DNA of 64,000 nucleotides from Berkiella sp964594635 (GTDB lineage: Bacteria; Pseudomonadota; Gammaproteobacteria; Berkiellales; Berkiellaceae), in NCBI GenBank assembly GCA_964594635.1, contig CAZQMV010000009.1, positions 1 to 64,000 on the forward strand. The letters run 5' to 3'. The position numbers were made by a program, and so were the translations under genes. The notes below the pieces were generated by a model that saw nothing but the letters and a program-made list of their open reading frames with translations, was not told the origin of the DNA and ran no database searches. Shown piece after piece: positions 24,729 through 33,045 of this stretch (positions are counted from its first letter, which is position 1; each line of letters starts with the position of its first letter).

Positions 24729-24957
24729 GAATAGCCTCAACTTCTATCTGCTGGCATTCCCTTTTACGCAAACTTAAGGTATAGCCACGCAATTTGACCT
24801 GAATAGGATCGCCCAAGGGCGCAATACGAGTAACCGTTATCATAACACCGGGTGTTAAGCCCATCGCCAGTAGTTTATGACGAAATCCAGCGGATTGTTG
24901 CAAAAAACCAATTACACGCACAGGTTGACCAATGGGAATTGTATTTAAAGTTAACAA
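24649..24957 (-). CDS. feoA: FeoA SH3-like iron transport accessory protein
   Basis: A 102-residue FeoA. The SH3-like fold (about 1-76) has the usual FRHKLLAMGLTPG and LGDPIQVKLRGYTLSLRK segments. FeoA regulates or assists FeoB. The family is normally 75-85 residues; here a further 25 or so residues, including three cysteines (EQC and GCAC), overlap the start of feoB in another frame. The first gene of feoAB, it begins 44 bp after a Fur box. Confidence 0.92.
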   Translation of the reverse strand: MLTLNTIPIGQPVRVIGFLQQSAGFRHKLLAMGLTPGVMITVTRIAPLGDPIQVKLRGYTLSLRKRECQQIEVEAIHGSSEQCVATHSRSQNGCACRKSELR

Positions 24958-25000
24958 AATAATTAGCCTTAGTGGTGGGCTACGGATGGCATGCTTTAAT

Positions 25001-25019
25001 ATTAATGATAATTATTTGC
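25001..25019 (-). promoter_or_regulatory. Fur box within the feoAB promoter
   Basis: The 19-bp site ATTAATGATAATTATTTGC matches the Fur consensus at 14 of 19 positions, including the central AATGATAAT. On the minus strand a TTGTAA -35-like box and a TAATAT -10-like box, 17 bp apart, bracket it. Fe-Fur would therefore block feoAB when iron is plentiful. The site is seen; binding is inferred. Confidence 0.75.
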
Positions 25020-25049
25020 ATTTACAATATGTGGAGAACAAAAGAAGTT

Positions 25050-25082
25050 GGATCTCCCAGCGGTTTTTAAGCTGGGAGATCC
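25050..25082 (-). terminator. Hairpin terminator of the double-glycine peptide operon
   Basis: GGATCTCCCAGC (25050-25061) and its exact complement (25071-25082) form a 12-bp stem with a 9-nt loop, 8 bp after the stop of the 91-residue peptide. The following minus-strand sequence is T-rich but not a clean run, so termination may be moderate. Confidence 0.75.
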
Positions 25083-25089
25083 TAATTTA

Positions 25090-25365
25090 TTAGTCAGTTT
25101 TCTGATTTTTTACTAGTGAAACAGCGCCAGATCCTATTGTGTAAAGTCCACTGCCCACTGCTGTGGCAATTAACACTATTCCATCACTCAGGATTGAAAT
25201 TATCGCTGCACTACCCATGATAAATGGCATTAACGGTGACCAAAATATCCCTGAAGCAAACCCTGAAGAAGCCATGAATGAACCCCAAAATTGACTTTGA
25301 AGGGTAGATTCCGGCTCAAGACCACCACCCACTGCATTCATTTCTATTGCTGTAAGTTCACGCAT
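25090..25365 (-). CDS. Double-glycine leader peptide, bacteriocin-like (second of two)
   Basis: A 91-residue peptide starting MRELTAIEMNAVGGG, a leader of the microcin/colicin V type shared with the peptide at 9.8 kb. After the GG the product is about 76 residues. It is Gly/Ser/Ala-rich and hydrophobic, with two likely membrane segments (about 37-60 and 62-82), and ends in a charged KNQKTD tail. It sits 8 bp after the 48-residue peptide gene, with its own AGAGG ribosome site, so the two form one operon ending in a hairpin. No C39 exporter or obvious immunity gene is adjacent. A membrane-active peptide or an immunity partner are both possible. Confidence 0.75.
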   Translation of the reverse strand: MRELTAIEMNAVGGGLEPESTLQSQFWGSFMASSGFASGIFWSPLMPFIMGSAAIISILSDGIVLIATAVGSGLYTIGSGAVSLVKNQKTD

Positions 25366-25373
25366 TTTTACCT

Positions 25374-25520
25374 CTAAAACCAGTCTGAAAAATCAAAATC
25401 GTATGTCCGATTTTGATTATGTTGATCGTACTCGTCATGATCGTGGTCATGATCATCACAGTGATGCTCGGCATTGCCGCCACTCAATAAATAAGTTTCA
25501 TATAATAAAAGATCTCTCAT
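25374..25520 (-). CDS. 48-aa double-glycine leader peptide, His/Asp-rich
   Basis: A short gene that simple ORF length cut-offs miss. A strong AAGGGGAT ribosome site precedes the ATG at 25520 by 4 bp. The first 15 residues, MRDLLLYETYLLSGG, form a double-glycine leader like those of its neighbour and the peptide at 9.8 kb. The mature 33 residues begin NAEHHCDDHDHDHDEYD and end in FDFSDWF: six His, about ten Asp and one Cys, suggesting metal binding. It is the first gene of a two-peptide operon located between zapE and the Fur-regulated feoAB. A metal-binding microcin, a signalling peptide or a modified peptide are all possible. Confidence 0.7.
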   Translation of the reverse strand: MRDLLLYETYLLSGGNAEHHCDDHDHDHDEYDQHNQNRTYDFDFSDWF

Positions 25521-25607
25521 GCTATCCCCTTGATCACGTAAAATTAAGATATTTTACAAACATAAAAAAGGATATTAAAACAGGAATTGTTGCGAGGCAA
25601 GAAAAAA

Positions 25608-26708
25608 TCAGGGTAAATGACGTTTTTGCAAATACTCAATCGACTGCATCTCAGTCAGTCTGCTAAGTGTTCTTTGAAAATCATTGGCATGACGCTTTCC
25701 TTGATAAAGAGAAGACATCGGTTCATTTGCCGAAATGATCAACGTGACTTTGTGATCATAAAGCTCATCGATTAAAGCAATAAATCGTCTGGCCACATCC
25801 TCATTCTCTTCATTCATTTTAATCACATGGCTCAACAATACGGTCTTAAAGTCACGGGCTATCTGAATGTAATCTAAAGCACTGCGTGGCCCTTCGCATA
25901 ATTCTGTAAATTCAAACCACACAATATGCTCAGCAAGCCATTTGGTGGCGATCATTCTATCGACAATCTCTATCGATTGATCGTTGATCCCTTCATCACC
26001 TGCAAGCCCTAAAAAATGATCCATCAGTTTTTTTTCAGCAAGCTCATTTGCAGGGTATTGATAAAGCTGTGCACTCGCCAAATATTGCATGCGATAATCA
26101 GTATTACCATCCATCGCAATCACATTTGTAAATTGATTTATCAAAGCAATGGTTGGCAAGAATTTTTCACGCTGTAAGCCGTTAGGATAGAGATCTTCGG
26201 GTCTACTATTACTCGTAGCCACAAGTGTAACGCCCAGGGAAAATAAGTGATGAAATAATTCTGACAAAATCATTGCATCGGCAATATCCGTTACATAAAA
26301 TTCATCAAAAAAAATAATAGAGGTTTTTACTTTAAAGCTTTTTGCCACTAAATACAGCGGCTCACTTTCCCCTTGCACTTTAGCTAACCCTTGGTGCACA
26401 TGTTGCATAAAACGATGGAAGTGATAACGAACTTTATGACGCGTCGGCAATAAATGAAACAACATGTCCATTAAAAACGTTTTACCGCGCCCAACGCTGC
26501 CCCACAAATAAATACCGCGCACCGGTTTTTGTTTCACTTTTAACCAGAGATAACATGCGTTTTTTAACCGGGAAAAGTAACTATCCGCTGCAATAATCTC
26601 ATGATAGAGCTTATCAAATTGCAACACGATTTGACGTTGATAAGGATCGGGAATTAATTTACCTGATTGGATTTTCGCTTCATACCATGCAAGCGGTGTT
26701 TTTAGCAT
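25608..26708 (-). CDS. zapE: Cell division protein ZapE (AFG1-like ATPase)
   Basis: A 366-residue AFG1/ZapE-type P-loop ATPase. Walker A is GSVGRGKT (70-77), Walker B is IIFFDEF, and the family segment FHRFMQHVHQGL lies between them. ZapE interacts with FtsZ at the division site in E. coli and is needed under stress or low oxygen. Its start overlaps the preceding hydrolase by 7 bp, making it the last gene of the murA-hydrolase-zapE stretch. Confidence 0.92.
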   Translation of the reverse strand: MLKTPLAWYEAKIQSGKLIPDPYQRQIVLQFDKLYHEIIAADSYFSRLKNACYLWLKVKQKPVRGIYLWGSVGRGKTFLMDMLFHLLPTRHKVRYHFHRFMQHVHQGLAKVQGESEPLYLVAKSFKVKTSIIFFDEFYVTDIADAMILSELFHHLFSLGVTLVATSNSRPEDLYPNGLQREKFLPTIALINQFTNVIAMDGNTDYRMQYLASAQLYQYPANELAEKKLMDHFLGLAGDEGINDQSIEIVDRMIATKWLAEHIVWFEFTELCEGPRSALDYIQIARDFKTVLLSHVIKMNEENEDVARRFIALIDELYDHKVTLIISANEPMSSLYQGKRHANDFQRTLSRLTEMQSIEYLQKRHLP

Positions 26709-27361
26709 GATGAAACAAAACTTTTTTCGACAAGTTCACGTAAAGTGACTAAATTGCCATGAAAAAAATGGGATGTATCAGGCAGTTTGATTAACTGCAT
26801 GTTGGGCTTATTTACCTTTGCATACCAGTTATAAACAAGATCTGGCTCTATCACCTCATCTTTCTCGCCTTGAATAACAATCCAAGGACAAGTAATCGGT
26901 AATAATTCATCATAGGGCTGATGATTCACAGCAGGCGCAACGCTGTATAGTTGGCAACAAGGATGTTTCGTTGCTCCCATTGCAGCAATATAAGCACCAA
27001 AAGAAAAACCGGCTAACCACAACTTGGGTTTATCTAATACGGTATCAACCCATTTTAAAACTGACAGTAAATCTGCGACTTCACCAATTGAATGACCAAA
27101 AGTTCCCTCGCTTTTTCCCACACCGCGAAAATTAAATCGCACAGTCTGTAAACCTTGATTGTGAAAAGCGCGCGATAACGTATGCACCACTTTATTGGTC
27201 ATGGTGCCTTGATGGAGTGGATGAGGATGACAAATAATGGCAACGCCGTTAGATGGATTTTCTGGACTTGTTGTTAGTAATTCTAAGCTGCCCGCTTCGC
27301 CATCAATAAGGAAATGGGATTCTTTCTCAGGGAAGTCATCAGGGTTTGTAATCAATGTCAT
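26702..27361 (-). CDS. Alpha/beta hydrolase (COG2945-like)
   Basis: A 219-residue hydrolase from the ATG at 27361; an upstream GTG at 27388 lies in a hairpin repeat and is less likely. Motifs: ICHPHPLHQGTM (oxyanion region), nucleophile elbow GFSFGA, aspartate in QGEKDEV, and histidine in TSHFFHG. This is the family of small serine hydrolases of unknown substrate that share HPHP and GFSFG. It is coupled to zapE by overlap. Cytoplasmic; specific function not known. Confidence 0.8.
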   Translation of the reverse strand: MTLITNPDDFPEKESHFLIDGEAGSLELLTTSPENPSNGVAIICHPHPLHQGTMTNKVVHTLSRAFHNQGLQTVRFNFRGVGKSEGTFGHSIGEVADLLSVLKWVDTVLDKPKLWLAGFSFGAYIAAMGATKHPCCQLYSVAPAVNHQPYDELLPITCPWIVIQGEKDEVIEPDLVYNWYAKVNKPNMQLIKLPDTSHFFHGNLVTLRELVEKSFVSSC

Positions 27362-27378
27362 GTGGTATCCATTGAACA

Positions 27379-27399
27379 GGGCGGACACGGGGTCCGCCC
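27379..27399. repeat. Short GC-rich hairpin repeat followed by CCTACA
   Basis: GGGCGGAC (27379-27386) and GTCCGCCC (27392-27399) form a perfect 8-bp stem with a 5-nt loop. CTACA follows. It occupies the murA/hydrolase spacer and resembles the hairpin at 16663-16681. It may also act as an RNA stabiliser or weak terminator. Confidence 0.6.
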
Positions 27400-27414
27400 C
27401 TACACAGAAATGTA

Positions 27415-28677
27415 CTAAGCTGCTACCCGTTTAATTGAAGCACCTAATTGCGCTAGTTTTTCTTCAATACATTCATAACCACGATCGATATGATAAATTC
27501 TATCGACAATCGTTGTGCCTCTTGCCACTAAACCTGCTAACACTAAACTCGCAGAAGCGCGCAAGTCGGTTGCCATCACAGGTGCAGCGGTTAAATGAGG
27601 AACACCTTCGATGATAGCGGTATTACCATTTAATTGAATATTCGCCCCCATGCGACGTAATTCATGCGCATGCATAAAGCGATTTTCAAAAACCGTTTCC
27701 GTTAACACACCTTTGCCTTCGGCAATGGTGTTTAATGCCATAAATTGCGCTTGCATATCCGTTGGGAAACCTGGAAAAGGCTCAGTACAAATATCAACGG
27801 CTTTAGGACGATTGCCGCGCATATCAAGACTGATCCAATCGTCGCCGGTGGCAATATGCGCCCCCGCTTCTTGTAATTTGTCTAAAACCGACTGTAGCAA
27901 TGCACCACGGGTCGCTTTGGTAATAATTTTGCCGCCAGTCATGGCTGCCGCAACCAAATAAGTACCTGTTTCAACGCGATCGGGTAATACGGTGTAAGTT
28001 CCACCGGAAAGACTTTCAACGCCTTCAATGACAATCGTTTTTGAACCATGGCCTTCGATTTTGGCGCCCATGTTATTCAGAAAATTCGCAAGATCTTGAA
28101 CTTCAGGTTCACGCGCTGCGTTATCAATAATGGTAGTGCCTTTTGCTAGCACAGCAGCCATCATTAAATTTTCTGTACCCGTGACCGAGACGATATCAAA
28201 ATTTAAATTTGCGCCTTTTAAGCGTCCTTTCACAGAAGCTTGAATATAGCCATTTTCAACGATGATCTCTGCTCCCATTTTACGCAGACCATCAACATGA
28301 AAATCCACTGGACGTGGACCAATCGCACAACCACCAGGAAGAGAAACCGTTGCTTTGCCGTATTTAGCAAGCAAAGGACCCAACACTAAAATGGAAGCAC
28401 GCATTGTTCGAACGAGCTCATATGGTGCATTCTGATTGTTCACCTGGCTTGCATCGATTTCTATCGTTAAGCCTTCGGAAATGGTTAAGTTAACACCCAT
28501 TTGTCCTAAGAGTTTCATGATAGTTGTCACGTCATTGAGATGAGGTACGTTTTTTATCGTAATCAGTTGTTCGCTAAGCAAACAACCTGCCAGAATCGGC
28601 AACACGCTATTTTTAGCGCCTGAAATTCTGACTTCGCCTTGGAGGGGGGTTCCCCCGCTAATTAAATGTTTATCCAT
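27415..28677 (-). CDS. murA: UDP-N-acetylglucosamine 1-carboxyvinyltransferase
   Basis: A 420-residue MurA with Lys22/Asn23 in SGAKNSVLP, the catalytic cysteine Cys117 in GGCAIGPRP, and the GALLQSVLDKL and EPFPGFPTDMQAQ segments. It adds enolpyruvate to UDP-GlcNAc, the first committed step of peptidoglycan synthesis. Cysteine rather than aspartate at 117 predicts fosfomycin sensitivity. It follows ibaG (12 bp), as in the conserved mla-ibaG-murA order. Confidence 0.97.
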   Translation of the reverse strand: MDKHLISGGTPLQGEVRISGAKNSVLPILAGCLLSEQLITIKNVPHLNDVTTIMKLLGQMGVNLTISEGLTIEIDASQVNNQNAPYELVRTMRASILVLGPLLAKYGKATVSLPGGCAIGPRPVDFHVDGLRKMGAEIIVENGYIQASVKGRLKGANLNFDIVSVTGTENLMMAAVLAKGTTIIDNAAREPEVQDLANFLNNMGAKIEGHGSKTIVIEGVESLSGGTYTVLPDRVETGTYLVAAAMTGGKIITKATRGALLQSVLDKLQEAGAHIATGDDWISLDMRGNRPKAVDICTEPFPGFPTDMQAQFMALNTIAEGKGVLTETVFENRFMHAHELRRMGANIQLNGNTAIIEGVPHLTAAPVMATDLRASASLVLAGLVARGTTIVDRIYHIDRGYECIEEKLAQLGASIKRVAA

Positions 28678-28689
28678 GAGGTTTCCGTT

Positions 28690-28932
28690 TTACTTTTTTT
28701 CAACTTCCCATTCACTGGGCGTTTTGGCTTTGATGGATAAAGCGTGAATATTGCCATTATGAATGTTATCACCCAGTGTGCCGTATACAGCACGTTGTCT
28801 TGCGAGTAACCCCATTCCTTCAAACAGATCACACACCACAATCGTTTCAAAGTGCCTTCCATCGCCTGTGACTTCAACAGATGAGTTTGGCATGTTACTT
28901 TGAATCATTTTCTTAATTTCTTCTGGATGCAT
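28690..28932 (-). CDS. ibaG: BolA-family protein IbaG
   Basis: An 80-residue BolA/IbaG protein with the conserved cysteine-bearing segment (IVVCDLFEGMGLLARQRAVYGTLG) and the terminal IHALSIKAKTPSEW region. BolA proteins pair with monothiol glutaredoxins to handle [2Fe-2S] clusters. Its position upstream of murA is the standard one; the usual neighbour on the other side, mlaB, is displaced here by a membrane protein gene. Confidence 0.93.
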   Translation of the reverse strand: MHPEEIKKMIQSNMPNSSVEVTGDGRHFETIVVCDLFEGMGLLARQRAVYGTLGDNIHNGNIHALSIKAKTPSEWEVEKK

Positions 28933-28996
28933 TGATTTGACTTAACTCGTTTATTGGCCCCAAATTTTAACTGAGTTGGCGCATGAATTCTAGGAA

Positions 28997-30838
28997 CTAT
29001 TGGTTTTGTGCCAACTTAGCATACTCAAAAGGCTGTTGATCGACCAAAGCGAGTAAACAATTATCGCGGGACAACACATTTTTATCTACTTTATAAGTAA
29101 CAAAACTGAATCTATTGTAAGGCCCAGCAACCTGAGAAAACGCTTGCGGACATTGGTTCACCACTTCAGATAAAAGTTGTGAACCTGGGCCATCAATAAT
29201 GTCTTGGCTGACGGTAAAGACATAATCAGGCTGCTTGCGCTGTAATTCATCAATTAAGGTCGCATAGTTATAAGTGCCATAGTAAAGATAATCGGGCGTT
29301 GTGAGCTTAGTATGTTTGTAGAACAAACCATATAAATAGCGAGAAGGCACCCACAGTAATAATTCAGGATCGGAATAAATGGTGTGATATACATAATCGG
29401 TATCTTTACCAAAGTAGCGATGCAAGCTTTGTCTTCCACCGGCATAAAGACTAATACCGCCTTTAACAAGCCAAACTTCGCGCACAAACAATAACGCGCT
29501 CACACAAACACTCAATCCCAATACAGCAACAAATAATTGTTTTTGTTTTAACTGATACCAGGTCAACCATCTTCGCCATAAGCGCCCACTAAAGAGGCGA
29601 GATTCAATATGAAAGCCTCCCGCGGCTAATAAGAAAAAAGCACCAGCAATGAGATGCTGACCCAAGCGTAATTGGTAAGCACCAAATAAGAACCAGCAAA
29701 AAAGACTCGGAACCATGAACAATAAGATGAGTTGGCGCAACGTTTTATCACGGCGGCTAGTCCACCAAGCGGTAAAGAACAACAGAAAGAGTAACGGCTG
29801 TTGGATAAAATATTTATTGATGGAATAGCCAAGTTGCGCAAAAAGATCACGATTCGCTAAGGATAACCAGATCACGCCTTTATTATGATGGAAGGACCGA
29901 CCTTCCCCAAGTACCCAATACAGACCCCCGATCAAAGACAAAACAGCTAACCACCGCCAATTCTTGTGTTGCCATAGTAATAATGGCAAGGAAAACATCG
30001 CCCAAAGTAATGCTGGTTGTTTGGTGTGTGCAGCGACTAAAGCACAAAGCACACTCAAGCCCACAAAGAAAGTAGACTGTACTTGCATCGTGCTAGGGAA
30101 ACTTGCAATAAGCGCTTTTTGTTGGCTTTGCCAAAACAATACTATTGAAACAATGAATGCGCTGGTCATAACCGGATCGGCATAACCATCATCAAAGAAT
30201 TGCCCCAAGCCAACAGCCCACAATACATACGCCAGCACTAACCCATAAATCCCATTAAGTTGCCCCATACGGGTACGCCAAACCATGGCAATGGCACACA
30301 ACATGGTCCAAGGGAAAATAATGAGCGTTGCTTTCACAGGAAGTTGTAAATCGATATTGCCCACTAAGTGGTAGCAAAAAGCCAATAGCTTAGGAAATAG
30401 CTGAGGATAAGGAGCCCCCGTATGCGAGAAATCGATCGTTTCTAAAAAATAATGCTGAATTGCCCAAAAATTCCAACTATAGATTTCATCGCCTCTATCA
30501 AACCCGTGGGTCCCCAATTTAATGAAATAAGGCAATAAGACAATCGCGTGAATGCCATAGGCTAAAGCATCTGCTTTGGTCCACAACCAATTTTGCGAAG
30601 CAGCTTTTCTGGTTCTGGCTATGCCAACGATACCAAAAGCGAGGGCTGTCACAATGACTACCGGTGTCACCAAAAGACCCGTTGCAATCAGCAATGAGGT
30701 AACGCCATAGATAATGCCCACACTCACGATGGGAACAGCAAAAGCCATAAACGGTGAACAAATCAAGCGTGGGAAAAGTGCTAATCCTGGCAAAAAGTAA
30801 ACCAGCACCCATAAAAGCAAACAATAAAGTATGTACAT
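28997..30838 (-). CDS. Polytopic membrane protein, GT-C-like
   Basis: A 613-residue protein with about eleven or more hydrophobic helices and a C-terminal soluble part (about 480-613). The loop after the first helices has GFDRGDEIYSWNFWA, an acidic motif at the place where GT-C lipid-linked glycosyltransferases keep their catalytic aspartates, and PYPQLFPKL follows. It could transfer a sugar from a polyprenyl carrier to an envelope glycan. The gene is 3 bp after mlaB, inside the mla-ibaG-murA cluster where E. coli has none. No family name is assigned with certainty. Confidence 0.6.
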   Translation of the reverse strand: MYILYCLLLWVLVYFLPGLALFPRLICSPFMAFAVPIVSVGIIYGVTSLLIATGLLVTPVVIVTALAFGIVGIARTRKAASQNWLWTKADALAYGIHAIVLLPYFIKLGTHGFDRGDEIYSWNFWAIQHYFLETIDFSHTGAPYPQLFPKLLAFCYHLVGNIDLQLPVKATLIIFPWTMLCAIAMVWRTRMGQLNGIYGLVLAYVLWAVGLGQFFDDGYADPVMTSAFIVSIVLFWQSQQKALIASFPSTMQVQSTFFVGLSVLCALVAAHTKQPALLWAMFSLPLLLWQHKNWRWLAVLSLIGGLYWVLGEGRSFHHNKGVIWLSLANRDLFAQLGYSINKYFIQQPLLFLLFFTAWWTSRRDKTLRQLILLFMVPSLFCWFLFGAYQLRLGQHLIAGAFFLLAAGGFHIESRLFSGRLWRRWLTWYQLKQKQLFVAVLGLSVCVSALLFVREVWLVKGGISLYAGGRQSLHRYFGKDTDYVYHTIYSDPELLLWVPSRYLYGLFYKHTKLTTPDYLYYGTYNYATLIDELQRKQPDYVFTVSQDIIDGPGSQLLSEVVNQCPQAFSQVAGPYNRFSFVTYKVDKNVLSRDNCLLALVDQQPFEYAKLAQNQ

Positions 30839-30840
30839 GG

Positions 30841-31161
30841 TTATTTATCTGTTAAAGGCAAAAAGCCATTTAATCCGCTGACAGCTGCTAAATCGAGCAT
30901 TTCTTTTGGCATATGTGATAACTGGATTTCGGTTTTTTTAACAAGGCTCGCTCTCATCACCGCTGTGATTAAAGCAAGACTTGCACTATCACAATCCATA
31001 ACCCCTTTTAAATTCATGGTAATTGATTGATTACTGGGAATTAACGCTTCACAAAGCGCGAGCGCTGCTGAAACGGTTCCATGATTTAATGGTCCGATAA
31101 TGGATAATTCATTATCACGAAAACTGACCGAAATGTCTTTTTCACTTGAGAGGTTTTTCAT
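30841..31161 (-). CDS. mlaB: STAS-domain protein MlaB
   Basis: A 106-residue STAS protein from the ATG at 31161, which overlaps the mlaC end by 20 bp. A longer frame to 31221 is unlikely. The domain has the DCDSASLALIT segment at the usual place of the anti-sigma-antagonist helix. MlaB binds the ATPase MlaF and supports the MlaFEDB phospholipid transporter at the inner membrane. The order mlaF-E-D-C-B is intact. Confidence 0.85.
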   Translation of the reverse strand: MKNLSSEKDISVSFRDNELSIIGPLNHGTVSAALALCEALIPSNQSITMNLKGVMDCDSASLALITAVMRASLVKKTEIQLSHMPKEMLDLAAVSGLNGFLPLTDK

Positions 31162-31765
31162 TGTGCTCACGTAAATGATCGATGAGTTTTTCCAAGCCGT
31201 TTTGTTGGATTTCAGTCGCAAACTGCGATTGGAACCCTTTTAACAAGCTCACGCCTTCGATACTAATATCATATACTTGCCATGCACTACCTTGATTAAC
31301 AAGGCGATAGCTGACACGGATTGGCTCGCGCCCAGGTTCTTTAATCAAAGAACCTACTTGCACGCGTGGTTTACCTTGCACGCCGCCACGAATGGGTAAG
31401 TAATCAATGGTTTGGTTGTTATAGGCTCTGAGGGTGCTTGCGTATGTTCTAATCAGGAGTTCTTTGAATTGGACAACAAAACGTTTCTTTTGATCTTCAC
31501 TTGCGCTTTGCCAAGCGTTACGGCCCACTACCCAACGAGACATCGCAATCCAGTCGATATGAGGAACTAAGATGGTTTCGATGATATCGTAAATTTTACC
31601 AGGGCTTTGCTGTAATGCTTTATCATTTTTTTTCAAAGCATCAATCATCTCTTTGGTTACACGCTGTAACATGACATCAGGCTGCTCTTGTTGAGCAATG
31701 GCCGTGTGACATAAGCCAAACAGTAAGAGGACAACAATATAAAAGTGACGAACAGTCGAACGCAT
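31142..31765 (-). CDS. mlaC: Periplasmic phospholipid-binding protein MlaC
   Basis: A 207-residue protein with a signal peptide (about 1-24, cleaved after TAIA) and the MlaC/Ttg2D fold (IDWIAMSRWVVGRNAW, RTYASTLRAYNNQTIDYLP and VSYRLVNQGSAWQVYDISIEGVSLL regions, cited as landmarks). MlaC ferries phospholipid between the outer-membrane MlaA complex and the inner-membrane MlaFEDB complex. No mlaA is in the window. Confidence 0.93.
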   Translation of the reverse strand: MRSTVRHFYIVVLLLFGLCHTAIAQQEQPDVMLQRVTKEMIDALKKNDKALQQSPGKIYDIIETILVPHIDWIAMSRWVVGRNAWQSASEDQKKRFVVQFKELLIRTYASTLRAYNNQTIDYLPIRGGVQGKPRVQVGSLIKEPGREPIRVSYRLVNQGSAWQVYDISIEGVSLLKGFQSQFATEIQQNGLEKLIDHLREHNEKPLK

Positions 31766-31781
31766 AATGTTCCCTACGATA

Positions 31782-32255
31782 TTACTTTAAGCCACTAGCC
31801 TGGCTAGATAAAAACTTTGATACTAACTCTTCTAACACAACCGCTTTACTCGTGTTCTCAACAGGAATATGGGACCCTTCTTTATAGAACTCGTCACTAA
31901 ATCCTGGAGACAAACCGATGTAATTATCTCCCAATAGACCAGAAGTTAAAATACTGGCCGACGTATCATCGGGAATATTGTTGACCTTATTGTCAATGAC
32001 GATTGAAACCCTTGCAACATAATCTTTAGGGTCATAGTTAATCGCAACCACTCGCCCAACCGCAACGCCGGCGATTGTGACACGCGCTCTTGGCTTTAGC
32101 CCACCAATATTTTCAAAATCCGCCGTTATTTTATAACCTTCTTTAAGGGTGCATATTTTACTAATGCCACTAACTTGTAGCGCTAGCATAGCAAATGCTA
32201 ATATTCCCAGCAGGAAAAAAGCCCCAACGGCGATTTCTATCGTCCGTTTTTGCAT
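31782..32255 (-). CDS. mlaD: MCE-domain protein MlaD
   Basis: A 157-residue MlaD. It has an N-terminal membrane anchor (about 8-28) and one MCE domain (GLKPRARVTIAGVAVGRV and the SASILTSGLLGDNYIGLSPG signature). It forms the hexameric lipid-binding ring on MlaE in the periplasm. It overlaps the mlaE stop by 1 bp. The length is close to the family norm. Confidence 0.94.
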   Translation of the reverse strand: MQKRTIEIAVGAFFLLGILAFAMLALQVSGISKICTLKEGYKITADFENIGGLKPRARVTIAGVAVGRVVAINYDPKDYVARVSIVIDNKVNNIPDDTSASILTSGLLGDNYIGLSPGFSDEFYKEGSHIPVENTSKAVVLEELVSKFLSSQASGLK

Positions 32256-33040
32256 TAGTTGAATCCTCCAAACATAATCGCAGTCAGAATGAAATCCATC
32301 CCTAGCGTCGCCAATGACGAGAATACTACCGTGCGAGTCGTTGCTTTACCAATCCCTTCCGCTGTGGGAGGACAAGTATAGCCTTGATAAACTGCAATCC
32401 ATGTCACTAAAGTGCCAAAAACCACACTCTTGATGATGCCGTTGACGATGTCTTCACGAAATTCAACCGCATTACGCATATTGGCCCAAAATGATCCCTC
32501 ATCTACGCCTAGCCATTGTACGCCAACCATGTAACCACCATAGATAGCGACAGCGGTAAATATTAACGTTAAAAGCGGCAAGGAAATCTGACCTGCCCAA
32601 AAACGAGGGGCAATAACACGTCGCAGAGGATCAACACCTAACATTTCCATACTTGATAATTGTTCGGTGACTTTCATTAAACCGATTTCAGCAGTGATAG
32701 CAGAGCCCGCACGACCTGCAAATAAAAGTGCCCCAACCACAGGCCCTAATTCTCTCACCATACTCAGGGCAATCAGTTGCCCAAGTGCTTGCTCAGCACC
32801 AAATTTCACTAAGATGGTATAGCCTTGTAGCCCTAATACCATGCCGATAAATAAGCCCGAGACCATAATAATGATCATCGATAACACGCCAACCATATAA
32901 AGTTGCGGCAATAATAATTGGAAACCCTTAAACCATTGCGGCCTTGCGACCAATGCATGCATCAAAAACAACGTCGTCTTTCCTGCGTTGTCTAAAAATG
33001 TGATGCCTGATCTTCCTAGATTCTGTATGGCAGACAGCAA
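32255..33040 (-). CDS. mlaE: Phospholipid transporter permease MlaE
   Basis: A 261-residue permease matching E. coli MlaE length when started at TTG 33040, which lies 9 bp after GGAGG. A longer frame to 33139 would run deep into mlaF. It has five or six membrane helices and the conserved ELGPVVGALLFAGRAGSAI and the EQLSSMEMLGVDP coupling segment. With MlaF it forms the membrane core of the Mla retrograde phospholipid system. Confidence 0.93.
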   Translation of the reverse strand: MLSAIQNLGRSGITFLDNAGKTTLFLMHALVARPQWFKGFQLLLPQLYMVGVLSMIIIMVSGLFIGMVLGLQGYTILVKFGAEQALGQLIALSMVRELGPVVGALLFAGRAGSAITAEIGLMKVTEQLSSMEMLGVDPLRRVIAPRFWAGQISLPLLTLIFTAVAIYGGYMVGVQWLGVDEGSFWANMRNAVEFREDIVNGIIKSVVFGTLVTWIAVYQGYTCPPTAEGIGKATTRTVVFSSLATLGMDFILTAIMFGGFN

Positions 33041-33045
33041 GGGCT

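Noticed and set aside
25403..25666. Plus-strand frame with His/Arg-rich start
   Set aside because: It is the complement of the 48-residue double-glycine peptide and the zapE end. The minus-strand reading has a strong ribosome site and a recognisable leader.
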